Below are positions 19,235 through 28,098 of a stretch of DNA of 64,000 nt, one piece after another. Both the position numbers and the translations under genes were made by a program. Below the pieces are notes generated by a model. It saw nothing but the letters and a program-made list of their open reading frames with translations, made no database searches and was not told where the DNA came from. Each line of letters opens with the position of its first letter. The first letter of the stretch is position 1. The stretch spans positions 32,224-96,223 of the forward strand of contig JAUXZO010000015.1 in NCBI GenBank assembly GCA_030692685.1. The letters run 5' to 3'. The stretch is from Acidovorax sp. (GTDB taxonomy: Bacteria > Pseudomonadota > Gammaproteobacteria > Burkholderiales > Burkholderiaceae_C).

Positions 19235-20303
19235 CCAACGCCCAGGCCACATGCTCGCGCACCAGATCACTGGGGTCTTGTGCGCGGGACTGCAGCGCGG
19301 CACGCACCGCCTCATCGCCCGTCGTCCGCAGCGCATTGCCCAGCGCCACGGCCACGTTGCGCAACCAGCGCTCATGGCCGATGCGGCGGATGGGGCCGCC
19401 CTCGGTCATGCGCAAAAACGTGGCTTCGTCCCACGCAAACAGGTGTACCAGCTGCTGGCCTGCCAGACCCTTGCGTTCGTCAAAGTCGGGCAGGCGGCTG
19501 ACCTGTGCGAACTTGTTCCAGGGGCATATCAGCTGGCAATCGTCGCAGCCGTAGATGCGGTTGCCCAACAGCAGGCGCAGCTCCAGCGGAATCGGCCCGG
19601 CGTGTTCGATTGTGAGGTACGAGATGCAGCGCCGCGCATCCAGCCGGTGCGGCGCGATGATGGCCTGCGTGGGGCACACGTCAATGCAAGCGCTGCAGCT
19701 GCCGCAGTGCGCGGTGACGGGCGCGGTTTCCGGCAGGGCCATGTCCACGTAGATTTCGCCCAAAAAGAACATCGACCCCGCCTCACGGCTGAGCACCAGC
19801 GTGTGCTTTCCCCTCCATCCCTGGCCACTGCGCGCGGCCAGCTCGGCCTCCAGCACGGGGGCCGAGTCGGTGAACACGCGGTGGCCAAAGGGCCCAATGG
19901 CCTCGGCGATGCGGTCGCTGAGTTTTTGCAGACGCGCGCGCAGCACCTTGTGATAATCCCTGCCCCGGGCGTAGACAGAAACCGTGCCCTCTTGAGGGCG
20001 AGTCAACCGCGACAGCTCCACCGCCTGCCAGCCTTCGGGCACGTCCATGGGGGTGCCCTGCGGCAAATAATCCATGCGTGCGGTGATCACGCTCACCGTG
20101 CCGGGCACCAGTTCGGCCGGGCGTGCGCGTTTCAAACCATGGGATGCCATGTAATGCATGTCACCATGGAAGCCCTGCGCCAGCCAGGCCTCAAGGCCGG
20201 GCTCTGCCGCAGACAAGTCCACCCCTGCCACGCCGATTTGGGAAAATCCCAGCTCGCGGGCCCACTCCTGCATTTGAGGAACGAGTTGACTGTTGCACCA
20301 CAT
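19224..20303 (-). CDS. queG: Epoxyqueuosine reductase
   Basis: The product is 359 residues from the ATG at 20303 (MWCNSQLVPQMQEW); starting at the inner Met at 20273 would remove the overlap with tsaE. QueG reduces epoxyqueuosine to queuosine in the anticodon of GUN tRNAs using cobalamin and two [4Fe-4S] clusters. The N-terminal cobalamin-binding part shows FSQIGVAGVDLSAAEP and FHGDMHYM; the catalytic Asp lies in VFTDSAPVLE. The ferredoxin-like part has HCGSCSACIDVCPTQAI and CDDCQLICPWNKFA, giving eight Cys for the clusters. The C terminus is a HEAT-like tail (WLRNVAVALGNALR). The long open frame upstream on this strand is antisense to amiC and is not part of the gene. Confidence 0.95.
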   Translation of the reverse strand: MWCNSQLVPQMQEWARELGFSQIGVAGVDLSAAEPGLEAWLAQGFHGDMHYMASHGLKRARPAELVPGTVSVITARMDYLPQGTPMDVPEGWQAVELSRLTRPQEGTVSVYARGRDYHKVLRARLQKLSDRIAEAIGPFGHRVFTDSAPVLEAELAARSGQGWRGKHTLVLSREAGSMFFLGEIYVDMALPETAPVTAHCGSCSACIDVCPTQAIIAPHRLDARRCISYLTIEHAGPIPLELRLLLGNRIYGCDDCQLICPWNKFAQVSRLPDFDERKGLAGQQLVHLFAWDEATFLRMTEGGPIRRIGHERWLRNVAVALGNALRTTGDEAVRAALQSRAQDPSDLVREHVAWALDFE

Positions 20304-20804
20304 ACCGGCCCGATTGTAGAAAGCGCCGCTGCCGCTCCGGCAGAACCACCCCGTCAGATCACCTGGCACAGCGAGGACGACACCAGCGCCTTTGCACGCC
20401 AGCTTGCCGCGCAGCCCCTGCTTGCCAACGCCTACCTGACCCTGCACGGCGACCTGGGCGCGGGCAAGACCACGCTGGTGCGCCACCTGCTGCGCGCCCT
20501 GGGCGTCGAGGGGCGCATCAAGAGCCCCACCTATGCGGTGGTAGAGCCGCACGAGGCGCCGGGCTTGGCCATTTGGCACTTCGACTTCTACCGCTTTGAC
20601 GACCCGCGCGAGTGGGAAGACGCGGGTTTCAGGGACATTTTTGCCAACCCGGGCCTCAAGGTGGCAGAATGGCCGGAAAAGGCTGCAGCGCTTACCCCGC
20701 TTGCGGACCTTGCTATCCACATTGAAGCAATGGACGACACCGAAAGGAAGGTCACGCTGCACGCCCACACCGCCACGGGGCGCAGCCTGCTGCAAGCACT
20801 CTGA
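20286..20804 (+). CDS. tsaE: tRNA threonylcarbamoyladenosine biosynthesis ATPase TsaE
   Basis: The product is 172 residues. No ATG or GTG is available; the best start is the TTG at 20286, with GAGGA (20275-20279) at a 6-nt spacing. TsaE is the small ATPase that drives the TsaBD complex making t6A37 in tRNA. It has Walker A LTLHGDLGAGKTTLVRHLL, the switch-like SPTYAVVEPHEA, the conserved WHFDFYRFDDPREWEDAG and the Walker-B-like EWPEKA. The 5' end overlaps that of queG by 18 bp head-to-head. amiC follows after 6 nt, the standard tsaE-amiC pairing. Confidence 0.92.
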   Translation: MTVAPHTGPIVESAAAAPAEPPRQITWHSEDDTSAFARQLAAQPLLANAYLTLHGDLGAGKTTLVRHLLRALGVEGRIKSPTYAVVEPHEAPGLAIWHFDFYRFDDPREWEDAGFRDIFANPGLKVAEWPEKAAALTPLADLAIHIEAMDDTERKVTLHAHTATGRSLLQAL

Positions 20805-20810
20805 GACGCC

Positions 20811-22262
20811 GTGAACGAACCCACCCTGCCCGCCCGCCCCGCTGCCGCCCCCCTGCCCTCGCGCCGCTCTGTGCTGCAGGCGGGCACCCTGGTGCTGTTG
20901 CTGGGCACGCAGCAGATAGCGCGCGGCGCCACCATCCTGGCGGTGCGCGTATGGCCCGCCCCCGAGTATTCGCGCGTGACCATCGAGTCCGACGGCGCGC
21001 TGGTCGCCAAGCAGTTTTTTGTGACCACGCCCCCCCGGCTGGCGGTAGACATCGAAGGCATTGACCTGAGCCCCGAGCTGCGCGAGCTGGTGGCCAAGGT
21101 CAAGCCCGACGACCCCAACATTGCGGGCATCCGCGTGGGCCAGAACGCGCCCGGTGTGGTGCGGCTGGTGGTAGACCTGAAACAGGCTGCCATGCCCCAA
21201 GTGTTCACGCTGCCGCCCGTGGCCGCCTACCAGCACCGGCTGGTGTTTGATCTGTACCCCGCCGCGCCGGTAGACCCGCTGGAGGCGTTGATTGCCGAGC
21301 GCATGCGCGAAGCCCCTGCCAGGACCGCCCCTGCCCCCAACCCGCCCCTGACCACCGCAGCGGCAGCAACCGCTGCAGCGGCGCGCGCACCAGCCGGCCC
21401 AGAGCACGACCCACTGGGCGACCTGATTGCGCAGCGCACCACGCGCCCTGACCCGACCCAGCCGCCGCCCATGATCGCGACGGCTCCGCCCCCCGCCGAG
21501 CCCACGCGCCCGGCCAACCGCGCAACGTCCACCCAAACCGACCGCATCATCATCGTGGCGCTCGATCCCGGCCACGGCGGCGAAGATCCCGGTGCTATCG
21601 GCCCCGCAGGCACCCGCGAAAAAGACGTGGTGCTGCGCGTGGCCCACCTGCTGCGCGACCGCATCAACGCCACCACCGTGGGCGGCAACCCCATGCGCGC
21701 CTACCTGACCCGCGACGGCGACTACTTTGTGCCCCTTGGCACGCGCGTAGAAAAAGCGCGGCGCGTACAGGCCGACCTGTTTGTCAGCATCCATGCCGAC
21801 GCCTTCACAGTGCCCACGGCGCGGGGCGCCAGCGTGTTTGCGCTCAGCCAAGGCGGCGCCTCCAGCACGGCAGCGCGCTGGCTCGCCAACAAAGAGAACC
21901 AGGCCGACCTGGTGGGCGGCATCAACGTGCAGTCCAAAGACCGGCAAGTGCAGCGCGCGCTGCTGGACATGAGCACCACCGCGCAGATCAACGACAGCCT
22001 GAAACTGGGCGCGGTGCTGCTGGGCGAAATTGGCGGTATGGCAAAGCTGCACAAGCCCCGCGTCGAGCAGGCAGGTTTTGCCGTGCTGAAGGCGCCCGAC
22101 ATCCCCAGCGTGCTGGTCGAGACCGCCTTCATCAGCAACCCCGAAGAAGAAAAACGCCTTCGCAACCCCGCCTACCAAGTGCAACTGGCCGACGCGCTGA
22201 TGCGCGGCATCACACGCTACTTTGCAAAGAACCCGCCGCTGGCACGCAGCCGTTCGGTGTAA
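20811..22262 (+). CDS. amiC: N-acetylmuramoyl-L-alanine amidase AmiC
   Basis: The product is 483 residues from the GTG at 20811. It splits the amide between MurNAc and L-Ala and separates daughter cells at division. The N terminus (SRRSVLQAGTLVLLLGT) is a twin-arginine signal, as in E. coli AmiC. An AMIN domain (about 40-155, VRVWPAPEYSRVTIESDG) targets the septum. A Pro/Ala/Thr-rich linker (about 160-240) follows. The Amidase_3 domain (about 245-475) has the zinc ligands in ALDPGHGGEDPGAIGP, EKDVVLRVA and VSIHADAFT, and the catalytic Glu in VLVETAFISNPEEE. The upstream tsaE gene is part of the same unit. Confidence 0.96.
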   Translation: MNEPTLPARPAAAPLPSRRSVLQAGTLVLLLGTQQIARGATILAVRVWPAPEYSRVTIESDGALVAKQFFVTTPPRLAVDIEGIDLSPELRELVAKVKPDDPNIAGIRVGQNAPGVVRLVVDLKQAAMPQVFTLPPVAAYQHRLVFDLYPAAPVDPLEALIAERMREAPARTAPAPNPPLTTAAAATAAAARAPAGPEHDPLGDLIAQRTTRPDPTQPPPMIATAPPPAEPTRPANRATSTQTDRIIIVALDPGHGGEDPGAIGPAGTREKDVVLRVAHLLRDRINATTVGGNPMRAYLTRDGDYFVPLGTRVEKARRVQADLFVSIHADAFTVPTARGASVFALSQGGASSTAARWLANKENQADLVGGINVQSKDRQVQRALLDMSTTAQINDSLKLGAVLLGEIGGMAKLHKPRVEQAGFAVLKAPDIPSVLVETAFISNPEEEKRLRNPAYQVQLADALMRGITRYFAKNPPLARSRSV

Positions 22263-22566
22263 GAACGGATTGACTTACCAAGCCAGTTCAGCGTGGTTCC
22301 TCCGCCTTGCGCGGACTGCCAAGTGCAGGCAAAGTAGCTTTCATCGCCCACGCCTTTGCATGCAACCCTTGCATCTAGTGCAGTGTTGCATGCTTGGTGG
22401 CACAAATGAAAAGGATGGATTTTTGGCTCTGGCAAGGCGCAAACCGAAGCGATACCAGGTGTATCGCGAGGATTTGGAACGTCGCCAGGGACGAAGAGAC
22501 GCCTTTTTATGTGTCAGATAGCGTGAAACACTGCACTACTAGCAAAGGCCCGCAAGGAGAAATGCC
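22263..22566. other. Intergenic region amiC-cupin, no gene seen
   Basis: 304 bp without a convincing coding region; several short frames exist but lack codon bias and known motifs. GCATGCAAC (22358-22366) and GTTGCATGC (22385-22393) form a 9-bp inverted repeat around an 18-nt loop, which might be a regulator site or a weak terminator for amiC. The last bases hold the AAGGAG ribosome binding site of the cupin gene. Confidence 0.5.
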
Positions 22567-22908
22567 ATGGCACTGCCCCACGCCCAATCCGGCCAAATCG
22601 TCAGCGTGCGCCCCCTCGGCGACCGCCTTCCAGACACCGTCACCACCGCCATCCTCAAAGCCGGCCAGCTCGAAGTCATGCGCGTGGTGCTGCCGGTGGG
22701 CAAATCCATGAAAGAACACCAAACCCCCGGCGAGGCCACCGTACAGTGCATCGAAGGGGTGGTGGAATTTGTCAGCGAAGAAGGCGTGCAGCAACTTCAC
22801 CCTGGCGATTTTGTGCACTTGGCACCCCGGGCTCTGCATGCGCTCAAGGCCGTGCAAGACGCGTCACTGCTGGTCACCATCTGCCTGAAGCCTGCCGAGG
22901 CAGCGTAG
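22567..22908 (+). CDS. Small cupin-fold protein
   Basis: The product is 113 residues, a single conserved beta-barrel of the cupin type; AAGGAG lies 7 nt before the ATG. The two cupin motifs are partial: motif 1 PVGKSMKEHQTPGEATVQCIEG keeps one His and the Glu, and motif 2 LHPGDFVHLAPRALHALKAV keeps the HPGD turn and one or two His. This fits a metal-binding cupin of the sensor or isomerase kind, but the ligand set is not textbook. No signal peptide. Function unknown. It is monocistronic and convergent with the chemoreceptor gene 45 bp away. Confidence 0.85.
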   Translation: MALPHAQSGQIVSVRPLGDRLPDTVTTAILKAGQLEVMRVVLPVGKSMKEHQTPGEATVQCIEGVVEFVSEEGVQQLHPGDFVHLAPRALHALKAVQDASLLVTICLKPAEAA

Positions 22909-22952
22909 GCAACCGCGCTTGAGCGCCAGATCCAGGGCTGATCCACGGCTGA

Positions 22953-24527
22953 TCAGCGCCCCAGCCTGAACACGCTCACGATTTCGGCCAGCTTGGCTGC
23001 CTGGTGCTTGAGGCTGTCGGCGGCCGCTGCGCTCTCCTCCACCAGCGCAGCGTTTTGCTGAGTAACCTGGTCCAGCTGCATCACTGCCTCGCCCACCTGG
23101 CTGATGCCGATGGTCTGCTCGCCCGTGGCACTGGAGATCTCGCCGATCAGGTCGCTCACGCGCTTGACCTGGGTGACGATGTCTTCCATGCTCTTGCCGG
23201 CATTGCTTACCAGCTGGGTGCCGTTTTCTACCTTCTCGACGCTGGCACCGATCAGGGTTTTGATCTCCTTGGCCGCGTTGGCGCTGCGCTGCGCCAGACT
23301 TCGCACCTCGGTGGCCACCACCGCAAAACCCCGGCCCTGCTCGCCCGCGCGGGCGGCTTCCACCGCTGCATTGAGCGCCAGGATATTGGTCTGAAAAGCA
23401 ATGCCGTCGATCACCGCAATGATGTCGGTGATCTTGCGGGAGGCCGCCGAAATGTCCTGCATGGTGGTGACCACCTGGCCCACCACTTCGCCCCCCTTGA
23501 CTGCAGCGGCAGACGCCGTGCCTGCCAGCACCGCGGCGCGCTGGGCGGTCTCGGAGTTGTTCTTGACCGTGCTGGTGATCTCCTCCATCGACGCTGCAGT
23601 CTCCTCCAGATTGCTGGCCTGCTCTTCGGTGCGCTGGCTCAGGTCGGCGTTGCCCATGGCGATTTCGCTGGAGCCGGTGGCAATGCTGTCGCTGCTGAGC
23701 CGCACGTCGCCCACAATGCGCACCAGCGATGTCTGCATAGTCTCCATGGCGCGCATCATGTCGGCCACCTCGCCGCGCCCCTGGGCGTGAATGGGCTGCG
23801 ACAGATCGCCTTCACCGATGCGCTGTGCCACTGCGCTTACCTCGCCCAGTGACCGGCGAATGCGCTGCACCACCACCCACGACAACACCATCAACAGCGC
23901 CAAGCCGGCAAAACCGGCCACCATGACGGTGAGGCGGTACGACTGGATGAGCCCCGCTGCCTCGGCCGCCTGCTCGGCCGAACGCTGCACCTGGTAGCTC
24001 ACCATCTTGTCGGCCACGGCGTTGTACTTGTCCACCACGGGCGCAAAGTCGGCCAACGCAAAGCTCTTGGCCTGCGCCATGTCTCCGGCTTTCTTCAGCG
24101 CCAGCGCTTTGTCACGCGCCTCCAGATAAGGCTTGCGAATGGCCGCAAGCTGTTCCTGAATCCGCAGGCCCTCCGCACTGTTCTCCAGCTCTGAATAACG
24201 TTTTTGAACCTTGCTCGTGTCGGCCGTGGTGGCCGCCACTACGTCCTTGAAATAGTTCTGCAGGTCATCGCCTTCGGTCTGCACGATGGAGAACACGCGC
24301 GTGGAATTGACGGCAATGTTGCTGCGCCAGCGCAGCGCCAGCTGCAACCGCTCCACCTGCTCGGTGGCCAGACGGTCCACCGTGGTGCCCAGGGTTTGCA
24401 CCCGCACCAGGCTCAGCGCCAAAACGACCACCAGCGCCAGCACGGCCACTGCGACGATGAGCCCGATCTGCTGGGCCACGGTGAACCGGGTGCCCGAGGC
24501 ACCGGCTGCCAGTGTTGAGTTGGTCAT
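22953..24527 (-). CDS. Methyl-accepting chemotaxis protein
   Basis: The product is 524 residues, with AAAGGA 7 nt before the ATG. Topology is classical: membrane helix 1 (about 20-42, [20 protein letters not shown]), a periplasmic four-helix-bundle sensor (about 43-190, [20 protein letters not shown]), membrane helix 2 (about 195-215, [20 protein letters not shown]), HAMP (about 215-268, [20 protein letters not shown]) and the cytoplasmic signalling hairpin. The CheA/CheW-binding tip is intact ([20 protein letters not shown]). The methylation helices [20 protein letters not shown] are of the Tsr/Tar length class. There is no NWETF-type CheR/CheB pentapeptide at the C terminus (VSVFRLGR). The ligand is unknown, and no other chemotaxis gene is in the window. 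Confidence 0.95.
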   Translation of the reverse strand: MTNSTLAAGASGTRFTVAQQIGLIVAVAVLALVVVLALSLVRVQTLGTTVDRLATEQVERLQLALRWRSNIAVNSTRVFSIVQTEGDDLQNYFKDVVAATTADTSKVQKRYSELENSAEGLRIQEQLAAIRKPYLEARDKALALKKAGDMAQAKSFALADFAPVVDKYNAVADKMVSYQVQRSAEQAAEAAGLIQSYRLTVMVAGFAGLALLMVLSWVVVQRIRRSLGEVSAVAQRIGEGDLSQPIHAQGRGEVADMMRAMETMQTSLVRIVGDVRLSSDSIATGSSEIAMGNADLSQRTEEQASNLEETAASMEEITSTVKNNSETAQRAAVLAGTASAAAVKGGEVVGQVVTTMQDISAASRKITDIIAVIDGIAFQTNILALNAAVEAARAGEQGRGFAVVATEVRSLAQRSANAAKEIKTLIGASVEKVENGTQLVSNAGKSMEDIVTQVKRVSDLIGEISSATGEQTIGISQVGEAVMQLDQVTQQNAALVEESAAAADSLKHQAAKLAEIVSVFRLGR

Positions 24528-24823
24528 CGAATGTCCTTTGGCGGTTTTTGTAAGCTGGGGGTGCCTTTCAAATCATCTGCCTTCATATCCCGCTTGGCAA
24601 CGTCCACCACAGTGCTCGGAAACCCTGATGTGCATGGTTTGAATGCGGGATAGGCGCCAGTCCGCTCTGCCAGATGCGGGGTCGCATGTCCTACAGATTC
24701 AAACCTTGCCTACCTACACCGGCAGCACAGAGACCGCACGATAGTGAAGGTACAGGTCGACTTTCAGACGCAACTGCGGCTGAACACCCAGGCCTGACTC
24801 CCTCACTACAAAGGACTCTTGCC

Positions 24824-25063
24824 ATGAAAATCCGTCACATCCTTCTCGCGACCACCTGCACTGCAGCCCTTGCTTTGGGTGGTTGCGCATCGAACCCGTC
24901 GAATGCCCAAGTCGGCACTGGCGTTGGCGCAGTGGTCGGCGGCGTCGCTGGCAACGCTATTTTCGGCGGCCCGGTCGGCACCATTGGTGGCGCTGCCGCA
25001 GGCGCCTTGGTCGGCCATGAGATCGGTGAAGACCGAGACCAGCGCCGTCCTTATCGCCGTTAA
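24824..25063 (+). CDS. Small glycine-zipper lipoprotein
   Basis: The product is 79 residues from the ATG at 24824, with AAGGAC 7 nt upstream. A lipoprotein signal ends with the lipobox ALALGGC, followed by a Ser/Asn-rich stretch and a glycine-zipper hairpin (VGTGVGAVVGGVAGNAIFGG and GTIGGAAAGALVGHEIGE), then a basic tail (RDQRRPYRR). It resembles osmotically inducible lipoproteins of the OsmB/YMGG type. The function is not established; envelope association is the reasonable inference. A near-perfect hairpin lies just behind the stop codon. Confidence 0.83.
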   Translation: MKIRHILLATTCTAALALGGCASNPSNAQVGTGVGAVVGGVAGNAIFGGPVGTIGGAAAGALVGHEIGEDRDQRRPYRR

Positions 25064-25075
25064 TCCGATCGCTCG

Positions 25076-25108
25076 TACCTGAACCCGCGAACCACGCGGT
25101 TTCAGGTA
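25076..25108. terminator. Hairpin behind the glycine-zipper lipoprotein gene
   Basis: TACCTGAACCCGCG (25076-25089) pairs with CGCGGTTTCAGGTA (25095-25108) with one mismatch and a 5-nt loop. No U tract follows, so it may act as a 3' stabiliser or as part of a bidirectional terminator with the adjacent family A repeat. Confidence 0.55.
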
Positions 25109-25110
25109 TA

Positions 25111-25163
25111 AAAATGGCTGGAAGCGCTTAACCAATAAGCGCTAGCAGCTATTTTTTTGATAG
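25111..25163 (-). repeat. Family A repeat, copy 5 (intergenic)
   Basis: AAAATGGCTGGAAGCGCTTA, ACCAATAAGCGCTAGCAGCT, ATTTTTTTGATAG: the reverse orientation of copy 1. It lies between convergent genes. On the DedA (minus) transcript it forms a hairpin followed by TTTTTATA, so it could double as the dedA terminator. Confidence 0.87.
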
Positions 25164-25182
25164 TAGGCTTGGTGAATTTCTC

Positions 25183-25830
25183 TCAAGCCGCCTTGGCCTG
25201 CCGCCCTGCCCGCCACGCGCCAAAGATGGCGATCAGGCCGGGCACAAAAATCATCGCCCAGATGATCTTGTCCAGGTTCTCCTTGACCCAGGCAAAGTTG
25301 CCAAAGAAGTAACCCGCCGAGCAGATGCCCAGCACCCAGAGGAGCGCCCCGCCCACGTTGTAGGCCGTGAACTTGGCCCGGTCCATCTCGGCCACGCCCG
25401 CCACAAACGGGGCGAAAGTGCGAATGAACGGCATAAAACGCGCGAGCACGATGGTGATGCCACCATACTTTTCGTAAAAGTTGTGGGCCTGGTCAAACGC
25501 GCGGCGGTTGAACCAGCGTGAGTCTTCCCACTGGAATACCTTGGGGCCAAAAAAGCGCCCGATCGAATAATTGCACTGGTCCCCCAGGATGGCCGCCACG
25601 ATCAGGATGGTGCAGGCCAACGGGAAGCTCAGCATTCCTGCGCCGCACAGCGCACCCACAATGAACAGCAGCGAGTCGCCGGGCAAAAACGGCATGACCA
25701 CCACACCCGTTTCGACAAACACGATCAGGAACAGCAGGGCATACACCCACGCGCCGTAGGTCTGCACAAACATCTCCAGGTACTTGTCGATGTGCAGGAT
25801 GAAGTCGATCAGAAAAGTGACCAGTTCCAT
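25183..25830 (-). CDS. DedA family membrane protein
   Basis: The product is 215 residues from the ATG at 25830 (MELVTFLIDFILHIDKYLEM); no clear Shine-Dalgarno is present. DedA/SNARE-associated proteins are inner-membrane proteins linked to undecaprenyl phosphate recycling and membrane homeostasis. Diagnostic features are the re-entrant segment VETGVVVMPFLPGDSLLFIV with its Glu and the P-GDSLLF motif, GDQCNYSIGRFFG, then FYEKYGGITIVLARFMPFIR with the two conserved Arg and FAPFVAGVAEM. Two membrane helices close the protein (LLWVLGICSAGYFFG; IIWAMIFVPGLIAIFGAW). The gene is divergent from mutL with 109 bp between the starts. Confidence 0.93.
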   Translation of the reverse strand: MELVTFLIDFILHIDKYLEMFVQTYGAWVYALLFLIVFVETGVVVMPFLPGDSLLFIVGALCGAGMLSFPLACTILIVAAILGDQCNYSIGRFFGPKVFQWEDSRWFNRRAFDQAHNFYEKYGGITIVLARFMPFIRTFAPFVAGVAEMDRAKFTAYNVGGALLWVLGICSAGYFFGNFAWVKENLDKIIWAMIFVPGLIAIFGAWRAGRQAKAA

Positions 25831-25939
25831 AGGGAGGCCGACGTTGAGCCGGGCATTGAAAAAACAGCGGGCATTATCCCCATCGGCCGATTCGCCCCGG
25901 CCCGATACCCCTGCGCGGCCCCGCCCTAAAATCTCCCGG

Positions 25940-28003
25940 GTGAACGACACCCCCTCCTCCCTCGCCGCGTCCTCCGCCCCATCTCCCACCAACAGCCGTC
26001 GCCCCATCCGCGACCTGCCCGACGAGCTGATCAGCCAGATCGCCGCTGGAGAGGTAGTGGAGCGCCCCGCCTCGGTGGTGCGCGAACTGGTGGACAACGC
26101 TCTGGACGCGGGCGCCACGCAGATCAGCGTGCGCCTGTCGGCCGGTGGGGTGCGCCTGATCACCGTGGAAGACGATGGCGGCGGCATTCCGCAAGAAGAG
26201 CTGCCAGTGGCCCTGCGCCGCCATGCCACCAGCAAGATCACCAACCTGAACGACCTGGAAACCGTGGCCACCATGGGTTTTCGGGGCGAGGCGCTGGCGG
26301 CCATTGCTTCGGTGTCGGAGATGTCGCTGCTCTCGCGCCCCGTTGCGCAAGCCAGCGCCTTTTTGCTGGACGCCCGCAGTGGCGAGCTGCGCCCCGCCGC
26401 GCGCAGCACCGGAACCACGGTGGAGGTGAAAGAGTTGTTCTTCTCCACCCCCGCGCGCCGCAAGTTTTTGAAGACCGATGCCACCGAGCTGGCGCACTGC
26501 ATTGAATCGGTGCGCCGCCACGCGCTGGCACGTCCCGACGTGGGTTTTGCCATCTGGCATGAGGGCAAGCTGGTGGAGCAGTGGCGTGCCACCTTTGTGC
26601 CCGGGCAAGGTGCTGACAACGCAGTGCAAGACGCGCTGGCCCGCCGCCTGTCGGACGTACTGGGCGAAGACTTTGTCACGCAATCCGTCGCCGTACAGCA
26701 CCGCGCAGGCCCCGTCACCGTGACCGGCCGCGCGGGTTTGCCAGACGCGGCCCGCTCGCGCCCCGACCACCAATACTGCTACGTCAACGGCCGCTTCGTG
26801 CGCGACAAGGTGCTCACCCATGCCGCCCGTAGTGCGTACGAAGACGTGCTGCACGGCCACAAGCAACCCATCTACGCGCTGTATGTCGAGATCGACCCGG
26901 CGCGTGTAGATGTGAACGTGCACCCCACGAAGATCGAGGTGCGATTTCGGGACAGCCGCGAGGTGCACCAGGCCGTGCGCCACGCGGTGGAAAACGCGCT
27001 GGCCGCGCCCCGCGCTGCAGCGCTGGCGGCCGCTGCAGGAGCTGCAGGAGCTGCCACAGCCGACCCAAGCGCCGCACCACCGGGCATTCTTGAGAATTTC
27101 AAGCCAAATCAGCCTCCAGCGCTTTACTGGCAAGCGCAAGCAGCTATCAAATTTGAAGAACGTGGTCACCACGTGGCCGATCTGCAGGCCCTGTGGGGTC
27201 CCAAGAAAGACAGTGCAACCCCTGCGCCTGCTGGGGCCAGCGCACCGCTGGTGAACTGGGGAGCTGCGGTCAACACCGCTGAGCCGGGCACCATGCCGCA
27301 GCCCATCGCGCCTTATTCGTTCACACCATCGGCTGCGCAAGGAGCTGCGGCCTGGTCCAACACCAACACCGGCGATGAAGCCAGCTGGCCCCAGGGCCAG
27401 GGCGGCAACGACGCCGCCTGGCCGCTGGGCAAGGCCGTCGCCCAGCTCCATGGCGTCTACATCCTGGCCGAAAACGCCCAGGGCATGGTCATCGTGGACA
27501 TGCACGCCGCGCACGAACGCATCGTGTACGAGCGCCTGAAATCCCAGGTAGACAGCGGCGCCCGCATTGCCAGCCAACCGCTCTTGATCCCCGCCACCTT
27601 CGCCGCTACACCGCAAGAAGTGGCCACAGCCGAAGAGTCCGCCGAAGTGCTGGCCACGCTGGGCATGGAGGTCGTCCCCTTCTCCCCCAAAACGCTGGCC
27701 GTGCGTGCCGTGCCCACCACGCTGGCCCAGGGCGACCCGGTGGAACTGGCCCGCAGCGTGCTGGCTGAGCTGGCCACCCACGACGCCACCACCGTGGTGC
27801 AACGCGCCCGCAATGAAATCCTGGGCACCATGGCCTGCCACGGCGCCGTGCGTGCCAACCGCAAGCTCACCATCGACGAGATGAACGCGCTGCTGCGGCA
27901 GATGGAAACCACGGACCGGTCGGACCAGTGCAACCACGGGCGGCCGACGTGGCGGCAGCTCACAATGAAAGAGCTGGATGCGCTGTTCTTGCGCGGGCGG
28001 TAG
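25940..28003 (+). CDS. mutL: DNA mismatch repair protein MutL
   Basis: The product is 687 residues from the GTG at 25940 (VNDTPSSLAASSAPSP). The N-terminal GHKL ATPase (about 25-350) has motifs PASVVRELVDNALDAGAT, EDDGGGI, RRHATSKI and TMGFRGEALAAIASVSE. A long Ala/Pro-rich linker (about 350-490) contains an in-frame family A repeat (about residues 386-405). The C-terminal dimerisation domain carries DMHAAHERIVYE, which fits the endonuclease motif D-x-H-A-x2-E-x4-E, plus ACHGAVRANRKL and QCNHGRPTWRQL. A nicking MutL, as in Neisseria, is therefore likely. It is not linked to miaA or hfq here as in gammaproteobacteria; miaA lies 6 kb away. Confidence 0.96.
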   Translation: MNDTPSSLAASSAPSPTNSRRPIRDLPDELISQIAAGEVVERPASVVRELVDNALDAGATQISVRLSAGGVRLITVEDDGGGIPQEELPVALRRHATSKITNLNDLETVATMGFRGEALAAIASVSEMSLLSRPVAQASAFLLDARSGELRPAARSTGTTVEVKELFFSTPARRKFLKTDATELAHCIESVRRHALARPDVGFAIWHEGKLVEQWRATFVPGQGADNAVQDALARRLSDVLGEDFVTQSVAVQHRAGPVTVTGRAGLPDAARSRPDHQYCYVNGRFVRDKVLTHAARSAYEDVLHGHKQPIYALYVEIDPARVDVNVHPTKIEVRFRDSREVHQAVRHAVENALAAPRAAALAAAAGAAGAATADPSAAPPGILENFKPNQPPALYWQAQAAIKFEERGHHVADLQALWGPKKDSATPAPAGASAPLVNWGAAVNTAEPGTMPQPIAPYSFTPSAAQGAAAWSNTNTGDEASWPQGQGGNDAAWPLGKAVAQLHGVYILAENAQGMVIVDMHAAHERIVYERLKSQVDSGARIASQPLLIPATFAATPQEVATAEESAEVLATLGMEVVPFSPKTLAVRAVPTTLAQGDPVELARSVLAELATHDATTVVQRARNEILGTMACHGAVRANRKLTIDEMNALLRQMETTDRSDQCNHGRPTWRQLTMKELDALFLRGR
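27095..27155 (-). repeat. Family A repeat, copy 6 (inside the mutL linker)
   Basis: AATCAGCCTCCAGCGCTTTA, CTGGCAAGCGCAAGCAGCTA, TCAAATTTGAA. It has the same orientation and reading frame as the DUF455 and permease copies, giving QPPALYWQAQAAIKFE. It falls in the poorly conserved linker of MutL, where an insertion would be tolerated. Confidence 0.85.
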
Positions 28004-28098
28004 GTAGCCATCGAGCTGCAGCCTTTGGCTGGCGTTAAGGTCTGAAAGCGCAGACCAGGGCAGAATCGGCCGCCCCACTCATCTGGCTGGCCCTTTTC

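Noticed and set aside
20676..20722. A possible tenth family A copy in tsaE (KAAALTPLADLAIH, similar codons GCGCTT...GCTATC)
   Set aside because: TsaE homologues have a similar native segment here and the flanks do not match; coincidence is more likely.
19224..22184. A very long minus-strand open frame (986 codons) covering queG and the antisense of tsaE and amiC
   Set aside because: Only the part up to 20303 matches QueG; the rest is antisense to well-supported genes and shows the His/Gly/Arg-rich composition typical of shadows in high-G+C DNA.
22394..22711. A 105-codon frame between amiC and the cupin gene
   Set aside because: It runs into the cupin gene in another frame, lacks a ribosome binding site and shows no recognisable motif.
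25874..28078. A 734-codon minus-strand frame opposite mutL
   Set aside because: MutL motifs are unambiguous on the plus strand; the antisense product has no domain and biased His/Arg/Gln content.
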